From positions 1-64,000 of the forward strand of contig JAGTRU010000019.1 of assembly GCA_018261905.1 (NCBI GenBank): a stretch of 64,000 nucleotides of DNA. The letters are read 5' to 3'. Of the stretch, positions 1 through 9,221 are shown in pieces (positions within the stretch are counted from its first letter, which is position 1; each line of letters opens with the position of its first letter). This DNA is from Pseudomonadota bacterium (GTDB taxonomy: Bacteria; Pseudomonadota; Gammaproteobacteria; Burkholderiales; Rhodocyclaceae). The notes under the pieces were generated by a model that saw only the letters and a list, made by a program, of their open reading frames with translations, made no database searches and was not told the DNA's origin. A program made the position numbers and the translations under genes.

Positions 1-1
1 G

Positions 2-244
2 CGGCGCAGCCGGATTTCGTCGCGCGACAACATTCGGGTTGAGGTGCAGGATCTGAAAGTCCGGATGGACGGGAAGGATCGGGCATTTGTCGATTTCCGT
101 CAGATCTATCAGTCGAACCAGTACCGTGACACGACGCAGAAAACGCTGGAGATGATCCTGGTCGGCGGCAAGTGGCTGATTAACCGCGAAGGCTCGGTGC
201 CCTGCGCCGGGAGTACGGTGGGCGGTTGTAATAAGTCCCGTTAA
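2..244 (+). CDS. C-terminal end of a probable L,D-transpeptidase-type protein (Cds6/NTF2-like domain), 5' partial
   Basis: The reading frame is open from the left window edge to a TAA at 242-244, so only about 80 C-terminal residues are present. The pattern of alternating strands (VEVQDLKVRMDGK, then AFVDFRQIYQS, then LEMILVGGKWLINREG) resembles the NTF2-like Cds6 domain that ends some L,D-transpeptidase and YafK-type murein enzymes of Rhodocyclales, where the last strand reads roughly GGxWLIxRE. The catalytic part lies outside the window, so the enzyme assignment is inference from this domain alone. An in-frame GTG at 44 is not needed as a start, because codons upstream fit the same domain. 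A strong palindromic terminator follows at 302-335. Confidence 0.5.
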   Translation, partial: RRSRISSRDNIRVEVQDLKVRMDGKDRAFVDFRQIYQSNQYRDTTQKTLEMILVGGKWLINREGSVPCAGSTVGGCNKSR

Positions 245-301
245 AGGGAAGACCAGCTACCGCTGGTCCGGTGAAAATTGGTCTGGCCAAACCTAGCTGA
301 A

Positions 302-335
302 ACAATGCCCGATATCGTGAGATATCGGGCATTGT
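302..335. terminator. Perfect 15-bp stem, 4-base loop, bidirectional terminator
   Basis: Arms 302-316 and 321-335 are exact inverted complements around a GTGA loop, followed by a T-rich stretch. It lies between the end of the first gene (plus strand) and the end of the OmpR-type regulator (minus strand), so it can end both convergent transcripts. Confidence 0.85.
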
Positions 336-411
336 GTTGTTGGCTGCGCTTGCGACAAGAAGTGCGTTCCCAGGGCGGGCTGGACCGCGCTTGTGCAGGA
401 GGCTTGTCTCG

Positions 412-1119
412 CTATTGGGTGGTTTCTACCGCAGCAATGAAAACGTAGCCCTGTGAGCGCAACGTCTTGATAAAACTGCTGCCGTCGGCCTGTTTGCCAA
501 GCGTGCGGCGGATCTGGCTGACATGAACGTCAATAATCCGGTCGTAAGGGATGTATTCGCGCTTCAAAACCCGCGACAACAGCTCGCGGGATAGCGGTTC
601 AAAAGGGTGCTCAAGGAAAGCGGAAAGCAGGGCAAAGGCGGAGACGCCAAGCGGAGCGGGTTTGCCGGTGTTGTCGCTGAGTTCGCGCGAAGCCGTATCG
701 AGCGTCCAGTGCCCAAAATGAATACGCCGTGCCTCGACGCGCGATGCAATCTGGCGTCCCTGGGCGCGTCTGAGCAGACTTCGGGTGCGCGCGACAAGTT
801 CGCGCAGGTTGCAGGGCTTGGGCAGAAAGTCATCGGCCCCAATCTCTATGCCGATAATGCGTTCAATTTCATTGGAGCGGGTGGAGTGAATGAGGACCGG
901 GATTTCCGATTGCTGGCGCAATTGGCGCAGGAGTTCGAGGCCATCGGAATCCGGCAGACTGAGGTCGAGAATGATTACATCCGGGTTTTCAGACAATTGT
1001 CGCCACATGGCGGCGCCATTTTCGGCAAAAATGCTATCGATTCCGGCGTTGGATAAGGTCGCGCTGAGAACGTGTCTGGTTCCCGGATCGTCTTCGACTA
1101 TAAGCGCGGTTTGGCGCAT
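412..1119 (-). CDS. OmpR/TorR-type response regulator (receiver + winged-helix DNA-binding domain)
   Basis: The 235-residue protein has an N-terminal receiver with acidic residues ED at 9-11, phosphoacceptor Asp52 (IILDLSLPD) and Lys101 (FLPKPCN). A C-terminal Trans_reg_C winged helix follows (HFGHWTLD, LSRELLSRVL, then VDVH-type VSQIRRTLG and LRSQGYVF). The frame extends upstream to an ATG at 1188, but those 23 residues do not look like a receiver N-terminus, whereas MRQTALIVEDD does, so the ATG at 1119 is preferred. It is transcribed away from the Hpt/hybrid-kinase operon starting at 1287 and is a plausible output for that phosphorelay. That link is inferred from position. Target genes are unknown. 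Confidence 0.85.
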   Translation of the reverse strand: MRQTALIVEDDPGTRHVLSATLSNAGIDSIFAENGAAMWRQLSENPDVIILDLSLPDSDGLELLRQLRQQSEIPVLIHSTRSNEIERIIGIEIGADDFLPKPCNLRELVARTRSLLRRAQGRQIASRVEARRIHFGHWTLDTASRELSDNTGKPAPLGVSAFALLSAFLEHPFEPLSRELLSRVLKREYIPYDRIIDVHVSQIRRTLGKQADGSSFIKTLRSQGYVFIAAVETTQ

Positions 1120-1286
1120 GGGCTCAATGCTGACGGGCTGAAAAGAAAGATTGTAATCTAATGTAAAACGATTGAATTGTTTTACCATTTACATGTTTTT
1201 GCAACCATTTTCACGGTGACAATTATAGGTATGAATATTCTTCTGTTGCAAAGCGTTAGCCCTCCTCATTTTTCTAGCCGATACTG

Positions 1287-1676
1287 ATGCCTGCGCCTTT
1301 ATCTCTGAACGGATTCGATGCCGGGCCTGCGGTCGAACGCATGCTCGGCCAATCCGAATTGTGGTGGCAGGCGGTCGGACTTTTCGTTCAGCATTTTTCC
1401 GGTTGGGAGAGCCGTTGGTTGGCCGCGCGCGGCGATGACGAGGCTGAGCGCAAGGAAGTGCATGCGTTGCGCAGTGCGGCGGCCAATGTTGGTGCCAGCA
1501 ATGTGGCCTGTGCGGCGGCCGTACTCGAAGAGTTGATTGCGCTGCGGCTGGCCGGCAAGCCCGTGGAGATTCCGCCCAGTGTGCGCTGGTATGTCCAGGA
1601 TTGTTTTCGCGTCGCCTGGCGGGCCGCTTCCGATGCCAGATTGCGCGACTCCCTGGCCCTTGGAAAAGTGGCATGA
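1287..1676 (+). CDS. Small stand-alone Hpt-like phosphotransfer protein
   Basis: This 129-residue, mostly helical protein has a segment around His59 ([13 protein letters not shown]) that resembles the Hpt phosphoacceptor helix (H-x-L-K/R-x-x-x-x-x-x-G). The usual Lys is Arg here and the rest of the domain is divergent, so the assignment is moderate. Its stop codon overlaps the ATG of the following hybrid kinase in an ATGA arrangement, implying translational coupling and a shared phosphorelay. The gene starts 98 bp from the 1188 ATG of the divergent OmpR-type regulator. An alternative is a helical accessory protein of the kinase with no phosphotransfer role. Confidence 0.55.
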   Translation: MPAPLSLNGFDAGPAVERMLGQSELWWQAVGLFVQHFSGWESRWLAARGDDEAERKEVHALRSAAANVGASNVACAAAVLEELIALRLAGKPVEIPPSVRWYVQDCFRVAWRAASDARLRDSLALGKVA

Positions 1677-4414
1677 CGAAGGCGTCTGCGCCGCTTTCGT
1701 TACGCTTGCGCCTGGCGAATTTTAATTTTCGCGTACTGGCTGCGGCGATAGTCTTGCTGTCGCTGCTCATTCTTCTTACCGCCATCTGGATGGTCGTGCG
1801 TCAGCAAATCGAGGCGGGCCAGGCGAGCCTGAGCATGGCCAGCCAGCTACTTTCGCCGGCGATCGCGAGTGACGATCCTGGCGCGGCACGCCAGATGCTG
1901 TCTTTCCTGCATGCTCAGCCCGGCAGTGGTCCGCTGAGCCTGTACCGCAACGACCGTTCATTATTTGCCAGCTCTGCTGCCCAGCAAGTTGCCGAGTCGC
2001 TGCCGGAGTCGGCGCAAGTCGGGTATGCACTGTCTTGGTCGCACATCGAATTTCTTGCCCCGCTCCAGCGCGATGGTCGGCATATCGGGTGGATTCTGTT
2101 AGATCGTGATCTCGGCGGCGTATTCAGCCAAATGGCCTGGTATCTTGGCCTCGTGCTGCTCGAGATAGCTTTCACCCTGAGCTTGGCCCTGCGCTTGCAG
2201 GCCCGACAGATCGGCCAGCTAATGACCCCCCTGCAGGAGTTTACCCAGCACATGGCCAGAGTTTCGATTGGCCAGTTGGATATCCGGGCGACGGCAACCG
2301 GGATTGCCGAACTCGATCTGCTTGGCGAGGGCTTCAATGACATGGTGCAGCAGATTCGCGAAAGAGATCGCTGGTTGGCCTCGCACCTTGGCAGCCTGGA
2401 GCAGATGGTCGAGCAGCGTACCCGCGAATTGCGCCATGCCAAGGAGGCGGCCGAGGCTGGCAGCCGGGCAAAGAGTGAGTTCCTGGCGACGATGAGTCAT
2501 GAAATTCGCACGCCGATGAATGGTGTTCTGGGGATGACCGAATTGCTGCTCAATACCCGGCTGGAGGCCAGGCAGCGCCAGTTTGTCCAGGCGGTTGAGC
2601 GTTCGGGGCGTCATTTGCTGGGCATCATTAACGATATTCTCGATTTTTCCCGAATCGAATCCGGCAAGCTTGAGCTGGAAGCCGTGGATTTCGATCTGCG
2701 CTTGCTGCTCGAAGAGTCGTTAGAGCTATTTTCGCAGCCGGCCCAGAAAAAAAACCTGGAATTGGTAGCCGATCTGCCGCTGGCCGGACCTTTGGTGGTG
2801 CGTGGCGATTCCCTGCGTTTGCGCCAAGCCATCACCAACTTGCTGAGCAATGCCGTCAAGTTTACCGAGCAAGGGGAAATCGTTCTGGCCCTCAGTGTCG
2901 TGGAGAATGTCGAAAGCGGACTCAAGTTTACTTTGGCGGTGAGGGATTCCGGAATCGGAATTCCGCCGGAGGCCCAGGGCCGGGTTTTTGAACATTTTCT
3001 TCAGGCCGATGGTTCGACAACGCGAAAATACGGGGGCACCGGACTGGGTTTGGCGATTTGTCGTAGTCTGGTCGAGATGATGGGGGGGCGTCTGTATTTG
3101 GAAAGTTGCCCAGGGCAGGGCTCGGTGTTTTATATCGATCTCTGCCTGCCGCTCGGCCACTTGGCGGCGCCGCCGGCTGCTGCGCTGCCGACCGTGCCGA
3201 CCGGCGCGCGTCTGTTGCTGGTCGATGACAATCAGACCAACCGGGATATCATGCAGGCCCAGATCAGAAGCCGAGGGTTCGATGTCGAGGTCGCGGCATC
3301 GGGGGATGCGGCCTTGATTTGTCTGCGCTCGGCTGCTGCGGCCGGCGTTCCTTTTGCCCTGGTCGTGCTGGATATGCATATGCCAGGCCTGCCCGGCCTG
3401 CAGGTAGCCAGTGTCATGCGTGGCGACGATCGCCTGCGGGCAACACGCATCATCGTTCTTTCCTCGGCCCTCGATCCGGTGAGCACGGAGGATCGGGCAC
3501 GACTGGATATTGCGGCTGGCCTGGTCAAGCCGGTTCGCCAGTCCGAGCTTTTCGCCAGCATCGCGGCGGCACTCGGCCGACGCGATGGGCACCGCGGGCC
3601 GCCCGTCATAGCCGCCCGGCCGCGCCTGCGCGGTCACGTGCTGCTGGCCGAAGATAATGAAAGCAATCTGATTGTTGCCCGAGCCCACCTCGAACGAGCC
3701 GGTTTGCAGGTATCGACCGTTAGCGATGGGCGGCAGGTTCTGAACATCTTGGCCAGCGAGACCTTCGATCTGGTGCTGATGGATTGCCAGATGCCGGTCG
3801 TCGATGGCTTCGAGGCGACGCTTGCCTTGCGGCAGCGGGAGGCCGTTAGTGGTTTGCATCTCCCCGTTGTCGCCCTGACGGCGAATGCCATGCCGGGCGA
3901 TCGCGAGCGTTGCATGGCGGCCGGGATGGACGACTATTTGCCCAAGCCCTATAGCGGAGAGGAGATGATGGCTATTCTCCAGCGCTGGTTGCCAGCCGAG
4001 CGCCGGCAACTAATTATCCCGGCGTCAAGAACCGAGGTGGCTCCGGACTCGACCTCCACTCCGCTCGATCCGGCGGCACTCGACAAAATACGCGCGCTTT
4101 CCCCGGAGAAAGCGGAGATGCTGGTTGGCCAGTTGGTGCGGGCCTATCAGAAAGCGGCCAGCCAGGATATGGCGCGGCTTGAACAGGCTTTGTCGGTGGA
4201 GGATCTCGGACAGGTGGCGAGCGCTGCCCACGGGCTCAAGTCGAGTTCGTTCAATGTCGGCGCCAACCGCTTTGGCGAGCTATTGCGCGAAATCGAGGAG
4301 GGCGGACGTGCCGGCGATCTGGCGGCGATCCGGGGGCGTATCGATGCGTTGTACGCCGAGTGGGGGCGGGTAAAGCAGGCGCTGGGTGAACTGCTCGCCG
4401 GAGCTATGGCGTGA
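1673..4414 (+). CDS. BarA-type hybrid histidine kinase (TM-HAMP-HisKA-HATPase-REC-REC-Hpt)
   Basis: The 913-residue tripartite sensor begins with a transmembrane helix at about 21-42, a short periplasmic region, a second helix near 165-185 and a HAMP/coiled segment to about 255. HisKA follows with phosphoacceptor His276 ([11 protein letters not shown]), then HATPase_c ([18 protein letters not shown]). Receiver 1 has Asp567 (VVLDMHMPG), receiver 2 has Asp704 ([11 protein letters not shown]), and a C-terminal Hpt has His853 ([14 protein letters not shown]). The ATG at 1673 overlaps the upstream Hpt-like gene and was chosen over an in-frame upstream start at 1601 that would lie wholly inside that gene. 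It overlaps the next receiver gene by 4 bases. The short periplasmic loop has no recognised ligand domain, so the signal is unknown. Confidence 0.93.
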   Translation: MTKASAPLSLRLRLANFNFRVLAAAIVLLSLLILLTAIWMVVRQQIEAGQASLSMASQLLSPAIASDDPGAARQMLSFLHAQPGSGPLSLYRNDRSLFASSAAQQVAESLPESAQVGYALSWSHIEFLAPLQRDGRHIGWILLDRDLGGVFSQMAWYLGLVLLEIAFTLSLALRLQARQIGQLMTPLQEFTQHMARVSIGQLDIRATATGIAELDLLGEGFNDMVQQIRERDRWLASHLGSLEQMVEQRTRELRHAKEAAEAGSRAKSEFLATMSHEIRTPMNGVLGMTELLLNTRLEARQRQFVQAVERSGRHLLGIINDILDFSRIESGKLELEAVDFDLRLLLEESLELFSQPAQKKNLELVADLPLAGPLVVRGDSLRLRQAITNLLSNAVKFTEQGEIVLALSVVENVESGLKFTLAVRDSGIGIPPEAQGRVFEHFLQADGSTTRKYGGTGLGLAICRSLVEMMGGRLYLESCPGQGSVFYIDLCLPLGHLAAPPAAALPTVPTGARLLLVDDNQTNRDIMQAQIRSRGFDVEVAASGDAALICLRSAAAAGVPFALVVLDMHMPGLPGLQVASVMRGDDRLRATRIIVLSSALDPVSTEDRARLDIAAGLVKPVRQSELFASIAAALGRRDGHRGPPVIAARPRLRGHVLLAEDNESNLIVARAHLERAGLQVSTVSDGRQVLNILASETFDLVLMDCQMPVVDGFEATLALRQREAVSGLHLPVVALTANAMPGDRERCMAAGMDDYLPKPYSGEEMMAILQRWLPAERRQLIIPASRTEVAPDSTSTPLDPAALDKIRALSPEKAEMLVGQLVRAYQKAASQDMARLEQALSVEDLGQVASAAHGLKSSSFNVGANRFGELLREIEEGGRAGDLAAIRGRIDALYAEWGRVKQALGELLAGAMA

Positions 4415-4800
4415 GTCAGCCCTGCCGTGTGCTGGTGGCGGATGATGATCCGACGGTCGCCTTGCTGATGCCGGTGGCCCTGGCGGCGCCTGATTTTTCG
4501 GTAACGGTGGTCGATAGTGGGGCGGCGGCCGTGGCAGAGTTCAAACGGACTGCTTTCGACATCGTTCTGCTCGACGTTGAAATGCCGCTGATGAATGGAT
4601 TCGAGGTGGCGGCGGCGCTTCGTTGCTCGCCCGCGGCAGAGGTTCTGATCGTGCTGGTAACCGGCCGGAGCGATCCGCTTTTTTTCGAGCGAGTGGTGGC
4701 ATTGGGTGCCGCTTACATCGCCAAGCCGGTCGACTGGTCAAGGTTGGCTACGCAGTTGCGGGAGTTGCTGCACTGCCGGACGCCAAATCGCCCCCTTTGA
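4411..4800 (+). CDS. Single-domain receiver protein (CheY-like)
   Basis: The 129-residue protein is a receiver only, with the acidic pocket at residues 11-13 (ADDDP), phosphoacceptor Asp55 (IVLLDVEMP) and conserved Lys105 (YIAKPVD). The GTG start overlaps the stop of the hybrid kinase, so the two are translationally coupled. Without an output domain it probably acts as a phosphate sink or shuttle, or by binding a partner protein. It closes the Hpt / hybrid kinase / receiver operon. Confidence 0.88.
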   Translation: MSQPCRVLVADDDPTVALLMPVALAAPDFSVTVVDSGAAAVAEFKRTAFDIVLLDVEMPLMNGFEVAAALRCSPAAEVLIVLVTGRSDPLFFERVVALGAAYIAKPVDWSRLATQLRELLHCRTPNRPL

Positions 4801-4923
4801 TTTACCGAACGACGGATTCCGGCGCTAAAAGCGTCGCCGCCAATGCGTCAGGCTGGCGCAGCAGGTATCATCGGTCAACTGGGGGCAGACAGAAATCTGC
4901 AGAGAATAAAAAAGGGGGGTGAA

Positions 4924-5409
4924 ATGTTAAAAGCCGGTCGGCTGCTGTTTCTGGCGTTGATGGTCATGACCGCTGCGCTGGCCGTCAGGGCGCAGGAGCT
5001 TCGCCCGTTGAGCAAGGGGCAGACGCTCTACCTGCCGATCTATTCGCACATGCTTTACGGAAATTTGGGCAAGAGCGGCAAGGTTTCCTCGGTGCTGCTT
5101 TCGGCCCTGGTCAGTATTCGCAACAGTGACGGCAAACGTCCCTTGCGTGTTCTCTCGGCCCGCTATTTCGACACCCACGGCAAATTGCTCGGCGAACGGG
5201 TGCCGGTGCCGGTGATTCTGCCGCCCTTGGGGACGCTCGAACTGTTTGTCGAACTCAATGATGTCTCCGGTGGTTCCGGGGCGAATTTCATTGTCAGATG
5301 GGAAGCGGATACGCCGATCAATCCGCCGTTGCTCGAAGCGCTGCATGCCAACATGGATGGCGGCAAGGCCGTCATTTTCATGACCCAATCCGTGCCAGTC
5401 GCAGAATAA
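4924..5409 (+). CDS. DUF3124 family exported protein
   Basis: The 161-residue protein begins with a hydrophobic signal peptide (about residues 1-24, ending near VRAQE). The remainder matches the DUF3124 pattern: [15 protein letters not shown] near the start, a central SIRNSD segment, then [18 protein letters not shown] and a C-terminal region ending in FMTQS. The start at 4924 is chosen because a strong purine-rich ribosome-binding site (AAAAGGGGGGTGAA) sits directly before it and the signal peptide starts there. A longer in-frame version from 4843 would bury the signal. Function of DUF3124 is not known. It lies 11 bp ahead of the K+ channel gene, so the two are probably co-transcribed. Confidence 0.85.
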   Translation: MLKAGRLLFLALMVMTAALAVRAQELRPLSKGQTLYLPIYSHMLYGNLGKSGKVSSVLLSALVSIRNSDGKRPLRVLSARYFDTHGKLLGERVPVPVILPPLGTLELFVELNDVSGGSGANFIVRWEADTPINPPLLEALHANMDGGKAVIFMTQSVPVAE

Positions 5410-5420
5410 GCGGGGCGCTC

Positions 5421-6464
5421 GTGACATCTGCCGTCAAAGCTGCGCAGATCAGCTATATTTTTCGTTTGCTGTATTTCGCGCTGAGCGCCTTGTTTGCCGT
5501 GCATATCTTCGGTATGGCGGGCTACATGTTTCTCACCGATGGGCAGTATTCCTGGTTCGACTGTTTCTACATGACCTTCATTACCGTCGCTACCATCGGT
5601 TTCGGCGAAATTATCGACATGTCGAGCAATCAGCCGGCGCGTGTGCTTACCGTGATTCTCGGCATACTCGGGGCCGGTAACCTGTCGATGCTGTTTTCGG
5701 TGGTTACCGTGGCGCTGCTCGAAACCGACCTTAACGGAACTCTTCAGAGAAAACGTATGGAAAAAACAATCAGGAAGCTCAAGGGCCATTACATCCTCTG
5801 CGGTTTTGGCCGGGTCGGGCGCAACATCGCCCACGAACTGGAAGCGACCAATCGCCATTACGTGGCCATCGACGAAGACAACCTGCGCCTGCAGGAGTAC
5901 AAGGAAAAAAATCCCGGCCTGCTCTACTTGCATGGCGATGCCAGTGATGATGATGTGTTGATTGCCGCCGATCTGGAGGATGCCAAAGGGGTGTTCGCGG
6001 TAACCGGCGATGACTCACGCAACCTGATGATTGTCATCACCGCCAAACAGTTGAAGCCGAACGTGCGGGTTGTCGCCCGCTGCATGGAAACGCGCAACAT
6101 GGAAAAAATGCGCAAGGCCGGGGCCGATGCCATCGTCTCCCCCGACTTCACCGGCGGCATGCGCATTGCGTCGGCAATGATCCGGCCGCACGTCGTTTCC
6201 TTTCTCGACGAAATGCTCAAGTCGGAAAAGAATCTGCGTGTCGAGGAAGTGCCGGTGCCGGCGGGTTTCATTCCCAAGCCGATTGCCTCGCTCAAGTTGC
6301 GCAGTGCCAATTACGTGTTGCTTGCCGTGCGCGAACGCAATGGCGAATGGCAGTTCAACCCGGACAAGGATTTTCTGATCAAGCCGGGATTCATGCTGAT
6401 CGCCATGGCCAGTCCGATCGGCCGTCTGGAAATTGAGACACTATTGATCGAAGTCGCCGGCTGA
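5421..6464 (+). CDS. Two-TM potassium channel with cytoplasmic RCK (TrkA-N/TrkA-C) domains
   Basis: The 347-residue protein has two transmembrane helices (about 12-37 and 74-101) around a pore loop whose filter reads TIGFGE (residues 58-63), a variant of the usual TVGYGD. An RCK domain follows with a Rossmann nucleotide site (CGFGRVGRN, about 127-135) and a TrkA-C domain after about 265. It fits the MthK/Kch architecture and would sit in the inner membrane. The GTG start at 5421 places the first helix at the N-terminus. A longer frame from 5298 would overlap DUF3124. With Phe in the filter and Glu after it, ion selectivity should not be assumed to be strict K+. Confidence 0.9.
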   Translation: MTSAVKAAQISYIFRLLYFALSALFAVHIFGMAGYMFLTDGQYSWFDCFYMTFITVATIGFGEIIDMSSNQPARVLTVILGILGAGNLSMLFSVVTVALLETDLNGTLQRKRMEKTIRKLKGHYILCGFGRVGRNIAHELEATNRHYVAIDEDNLRLQEYKEKNPGLLYLHGDASDDDVLIAADLEDAKGVFAVTGDDSRNLMIVITAKQLKPNVRVVARCMETRNMEKMRKAGADAIVSPDFTGGMRIASAMIRPHVVSFLDEMLKSEKNLRVEEVPVPAGFIPKPIASLKLRSANYVLLAVRERNGEWQFNPDKDFLIKPGFMLIAMASPIGRLEIETLLIEVAG

Positions 6465-6578
6465 ACGGGGCTTTGTCGATCGGCCGGGCTTGTTTCTCCA
6501 GGCGCAAGGGGTAGTATTTCAATTAGCTGGCGTTGCCGCGTCGAATGGTGAAGAAGCAGGCCAGTCGGGAGAACTGCA

Positions 6579-6890
6579 ATGCAGATTGATTGGCGCAAAG
6601 CCACCGATGGGGTTGGGGTTATCTACCTTTCCGGTCGTCTCGATTTTTCCGGGCGGGAGGAATTTCTCGCTGTGCTCGATCGTTTTCTCGGTGAGGTTTC
6701 GGCGCTGGCCGAAGTGCAGGTTAATTGCGCCCAACTGAGCTATCTCGACAGTTCCGGACTAGGTTTGCTACTGGTCCTGCGGGATCGTCTCCGTAACCAG
6801 GGGTGTACGGTTGCGCTGGTCGACTGCACTCCCGGGGTCCGGGAAATTCTAAATACTGTCCAGTTCGCCCGCCTGTTTCGCATCTCCTGA
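6579..6890 (+). CDS. STAS-domain anti-sigma-factor-antagonist-type protein
   Basis: The 103-residue protein is a complete single STAS domain. The conserved loop before helix 2 reads LDSSGLGLLL, with the candidate phosphoacceptor serines at 58-59. A clear ribosome-binding site (GGGAGAA) precedes the ATG. Such proteins bind an HPK-type anti-sigma kinase or act in partner-switching modules, for example control of biofilm or sigma factors. No kinase or PP2C phosphatase lies next to it, so its partner is not visible here. Confidence 0.88.
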   Translation: MQIDWRKATDGVGVIYLSGRLDFSGREEFLAVLDRFLGEVSALAEVQVNCAQLSYLDSSGLGLLLVLRDRLRNQGCTVALVDCTPGVREILNTVQFARLFRIS

Positions 6891-7004
6891 GGCCTCGCCG
6901 CCGTGGCGCTGGTCTTCCGGGATAGGCGAGCACCCGCGGCTCGGGTTAGACTGCGGTGGTAAACCGGCATTTTGATCGGTTGCTCAATTCTCGGGGGGAA
7001 TGAA

Positions 7005-7307
7005 ATGAAAAAAATCGCTGTGCTTTTGGGGTTTGCCTGCTTGCTGGCCGTCGATGCTCAGGCTTCGGAGGATCTCGCCAAGGCAAAAAATTGCATGACC
7101 TGCCATGCCTTTGACAAGAAAATTGTTGGTCCGGCTTACAAGGATGTCATTGCCAAACGGGCCGGCGCCAAGGGTGCCGAGGCTGCCATGGCCGCCAAGA
7201 TCAAGGGGGGCAGCAGCGGTGAATGGGGCAATGTGCCAATGCCGCCGAATGTCGTGAGCGATGCCGAAGCGACTGCGCTGGCCAAGTGGATTCTTGCCCA
7301 CAAGTGA
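7005..7307 (+). CDS. Class I monoheme cytochrome c (c551/c552-like)
   Basis: The 100-residue precursor has a signal peptide (residues 1-20, cleavage after AQA) and one CMTCH heme site at Cys30-Cys33-His34. The likely axial methionine is Met79 in NVPMPPN, which matches the small c551/c552 cytochromes that feed electrons to terminal reductases in the periplasm. The ATG at 7005 is chosen over the in-frame one at 6972 because a GGGGGAATGA ribosome-binding region lies directly upstream and the signal peptide begins there. It appears to be a single-gene unit, about 114 bp behind the STAS gene. Confidence 0.9.
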   Translation: MKKIAVLLGFACLLAVDAQASEDLAKAKNCMTCHAFDKKIVGPAYKDVIAKRAGAKGAEAAMAAKIKGGSSGEWGNVPMPPNVVSDAEATALAKWILAHK

Positions 7308-7466
7308 GTTGCTGAGCCGCTTCCGGAAGCCTTGTCTGGGGCGCCGGAAGACGACGCGGGGCGGAAATATTTCGCCGCGCGCTCCGGGGGCTCCTTGGTA
7401 ATGACATTACAATGTTGGCGTGAAATTCGTGGTATCTGACGGGCGCATTTTCGGGGGGAGTGGGCG

Positions 7467-8057
7467 ATGGGATTCTTCGGTTGGATTCGGAATGTTTTTG
7501 CAAAACGGGAGGCGCCGCCGGAGAAGGAGCCGCTGCCGGCAGCCAAACTGGTGCCGCCGGTCGATCCCGAGTTTCTGCGCCAGGAAGATCGTCGCCAGGG
7601 GCAGCGTACCGATGCCCGACCGGGGACGCGGGCGCTGATCATTGACGACTCGCCGACGGTGATCGCCGTCTTTCGCAAGATTCTGCGCTCTTCCGGCTAT
7701 GAAATTCTCGAAGCCTTGAGCGCCGAACAAGGTATTGAGATTGCCCGCCGGGAACGCCCCGAGCTGATCTTTCTCGATATCGTCTTGCCGGGGATGAATG
7801 GTTTTGCCGCGCTGCGTACCATGCGCAAGGATCCGCAGACCGCGAACATTCCGATCATCATGATCAGCGGCAACGAGCAGGCCACCGAGCAGTTCTACGC
7901 CGAACGTATCGGGGCCGATGATTTCATGAAAAAGCCCTTTTCGCGACACGAAGTTTTTGCCCGTATTGCCCTCTTGCTCGATGCCGAGGGGCGCCCGCGC
8001 AGCAAGCGGGCCTTGCGCGCTGTCAGCACTCAGCCCGGGCCGCCGCAGGCCGCTTGA
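7467..8057 (+). CDS. PilG-like receiver protein with N-terminal linker
   Basis: The 196-residue protein has a roughly 50-residue charged N-terminal extension, then a receiver at about 54-175. The acidic pair is at Asp60-Asp61 (LIIDDSP), the phosphoacceptor is Asp104 (IFLDIVLPGMNG), and Lys is in FMKKPFSRHE. The receiver resembles PilG/PilH twitching-motility regulators. No pil or che genes are adjacent. The N-terminal extension could be an anchoring or protein-contact segment. A GGGGGGAG ribosome-binding site precedes the start. Confidence 0.85.
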   Translation: MGFFGWIRNVFAKREAPPEKEPLPAAKLVPPVDPEFLRQEDRRQGQRTDARPGTRALIIDDSPTVIAVFRKILRSSGYEILEALSAEQGIEIARRERPELIFLDIVLPGMNGFAALRTMRKDPQTANIPIIMISGNEQATEQFYAERIGADDFMKKPFSRHEVFARIALLLDAEGRPRSKRALRAVSTQPGPPQAA

Positions 8058-8180
8058 GTCGGTTTTTCCCGTCGGCGGAGACGACGGCTTAGCGGTCGGG
8101 TCCGGCCGGCCGGTTGCCATCTTTTTCTTGATCGCACATCCCCTTGTGTTGGCCATGTAAATTAGCGTATTCTTATATAC

Positions 8181-9164
8181 ATGAAAGAAAAACTACTTTT
8201 CGGCCTCTTGTCGGCGTTGGCTTTCGCGCTCCAGGCGCAGACCTTGTCTACTATCACCGTACAGCCGCACGCGGTCGATCTCGGCTTCCCGGCCGAATCG
8301 CTGGTCGAGGCGGTGCAGCAGACGACGGTCGGCGCCCAGATTGCCGGACGGGTACTTGAGGTCAAGGCGGATGCCGGGCAGACGGTCAAGAAAGGCCAGT
8401 TGCTGATGCGCATCGATGGCCGCGAGGCGGAAGAGGCGGCGCGTGCCGCCGAGGCGCAGTACGCCAATGCCAAAGTGACCTACGAGCGGACGAAGAGCCT
8501 CGTCGCGCAAAAATTCATGAGTTCGGCCGCGCTCGACAAGGCGAAGGCTGATCTCGATTCTGCCGCCGCCAACCGTTCAGCCGCCGGCGCCAGCCAGAGT
8601 CACGCCGCCATCGTTTCGCCGATGAACGGCGTCGTCGCCCGGCGCCTGACTGAACTCGGCGACATGGCGACGCCCGGCAAGCCGCTGTTCCTGATCTACG
8701 AACCGGGCAGCCTGCGCGTTACGGCCAGCGTGCCGCAATACCGGCTGGCCGAGATGCGCGGCGTCAAGACGGCGCGCGTCGAATTCCCCGAGTTGGGCAA
8801 ATGGGTCGAGGCGACGGCGGTGACGCTGTTGCCGACGGCCGATGCCAGCACCCACGTTTCGCAGGTCCGCGTCAGCTTGCCGGCGCTGCCGGAAGCCACA
8901 CCGGGCATGTTTGCCCGCGTCCATTTCGTCGTCGGCCAGGCTGCCAAGCTCACCGTGCCGGCTGCTGCCGTCCTGCGCCGTGGCGAGGTGGCCGCTGTCT
9001 ATGTGCAGCTACCCGATGGCCGTCTGAGTCTGCGCCAGTTGCGCCTCGGCGACCTGGTCGGACAGGGCGAGATCGAAGTATTGGCCGGCCTGGTGGCCGG
9101 CGACAAGGTGGTGACCGACCCGGTGAAGGCCGGCATCGCCCTCAAACAGAATTCGGGCAAATAA
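8181..9164 (+). CDS. RND efflux periplasmic adaptor (membrane fusion protein)
   Basis: The 327-residue protein has an N-terminal signal (1-19), a lipoyl/barrel-sandwich half (GAQIAGRVLEVKADAGQTVKKGQLL, about 50-75), a short alpha-hairpin, the second lipoyl half (SPMNGVVARRLTELGDMATPGK) and a C-terminal beta-barrel/MP domain. It would link an inner-membrane RND pump to an outer-membrane channel. No outer-membrane channel gene is present nearby. It is the first gene of a cluster with an SQR, the RND permease and a DUF2892 protein. No clear Shine-Dalgarno precedes the ATG. Confidence 0.9.
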   Translation: MKEKLLFGLLSALAFALQAQTLSTITVQPHAVDLGFPAESLVEAVQQTTVGAQIAGRVLEVKADAGQTVKKGQLLMRIDGREAEEAARAAEAQYANAKVTYERTKSLVAQKFMSSAALDKAKADLDSAAANRSAAGASQSHAAIVSPMNGVVARRLTELGDMATPGKPLFLIYEPGSLRVTASVPQYRLAEMRGVKTARVEFPELGKWVEATAVTLLPTADASTHVSQVRVSLPALPEATPGMFARVHFVVGQAAKLTVPAAAVLRRGEVAAVYVQLPDGRLSLRQLRLGDLVGQGEIEVLAGLVAGDKVVTDPVKAGIALKQNSGK

Positions 9165-9221
9165 GCGGTAGCCGTTCAAAAAGCCGCATTGCCTTTCACC
9201 ACCGTCAGGAGCGAGACATCC

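Noticed and set aside
1189-1286. Divergent promoter hexamers between the OmpR-type and Hpt genes
   Set aside because: The region is AT-rich, but no pair of hexamers with good match and spacing was found.
7308-7466. GC-rich inverted repeats after the small cytochrome as a terminator
   Set aside because: Pairing is imperfect and there is no T-tract, so it could not be supported.
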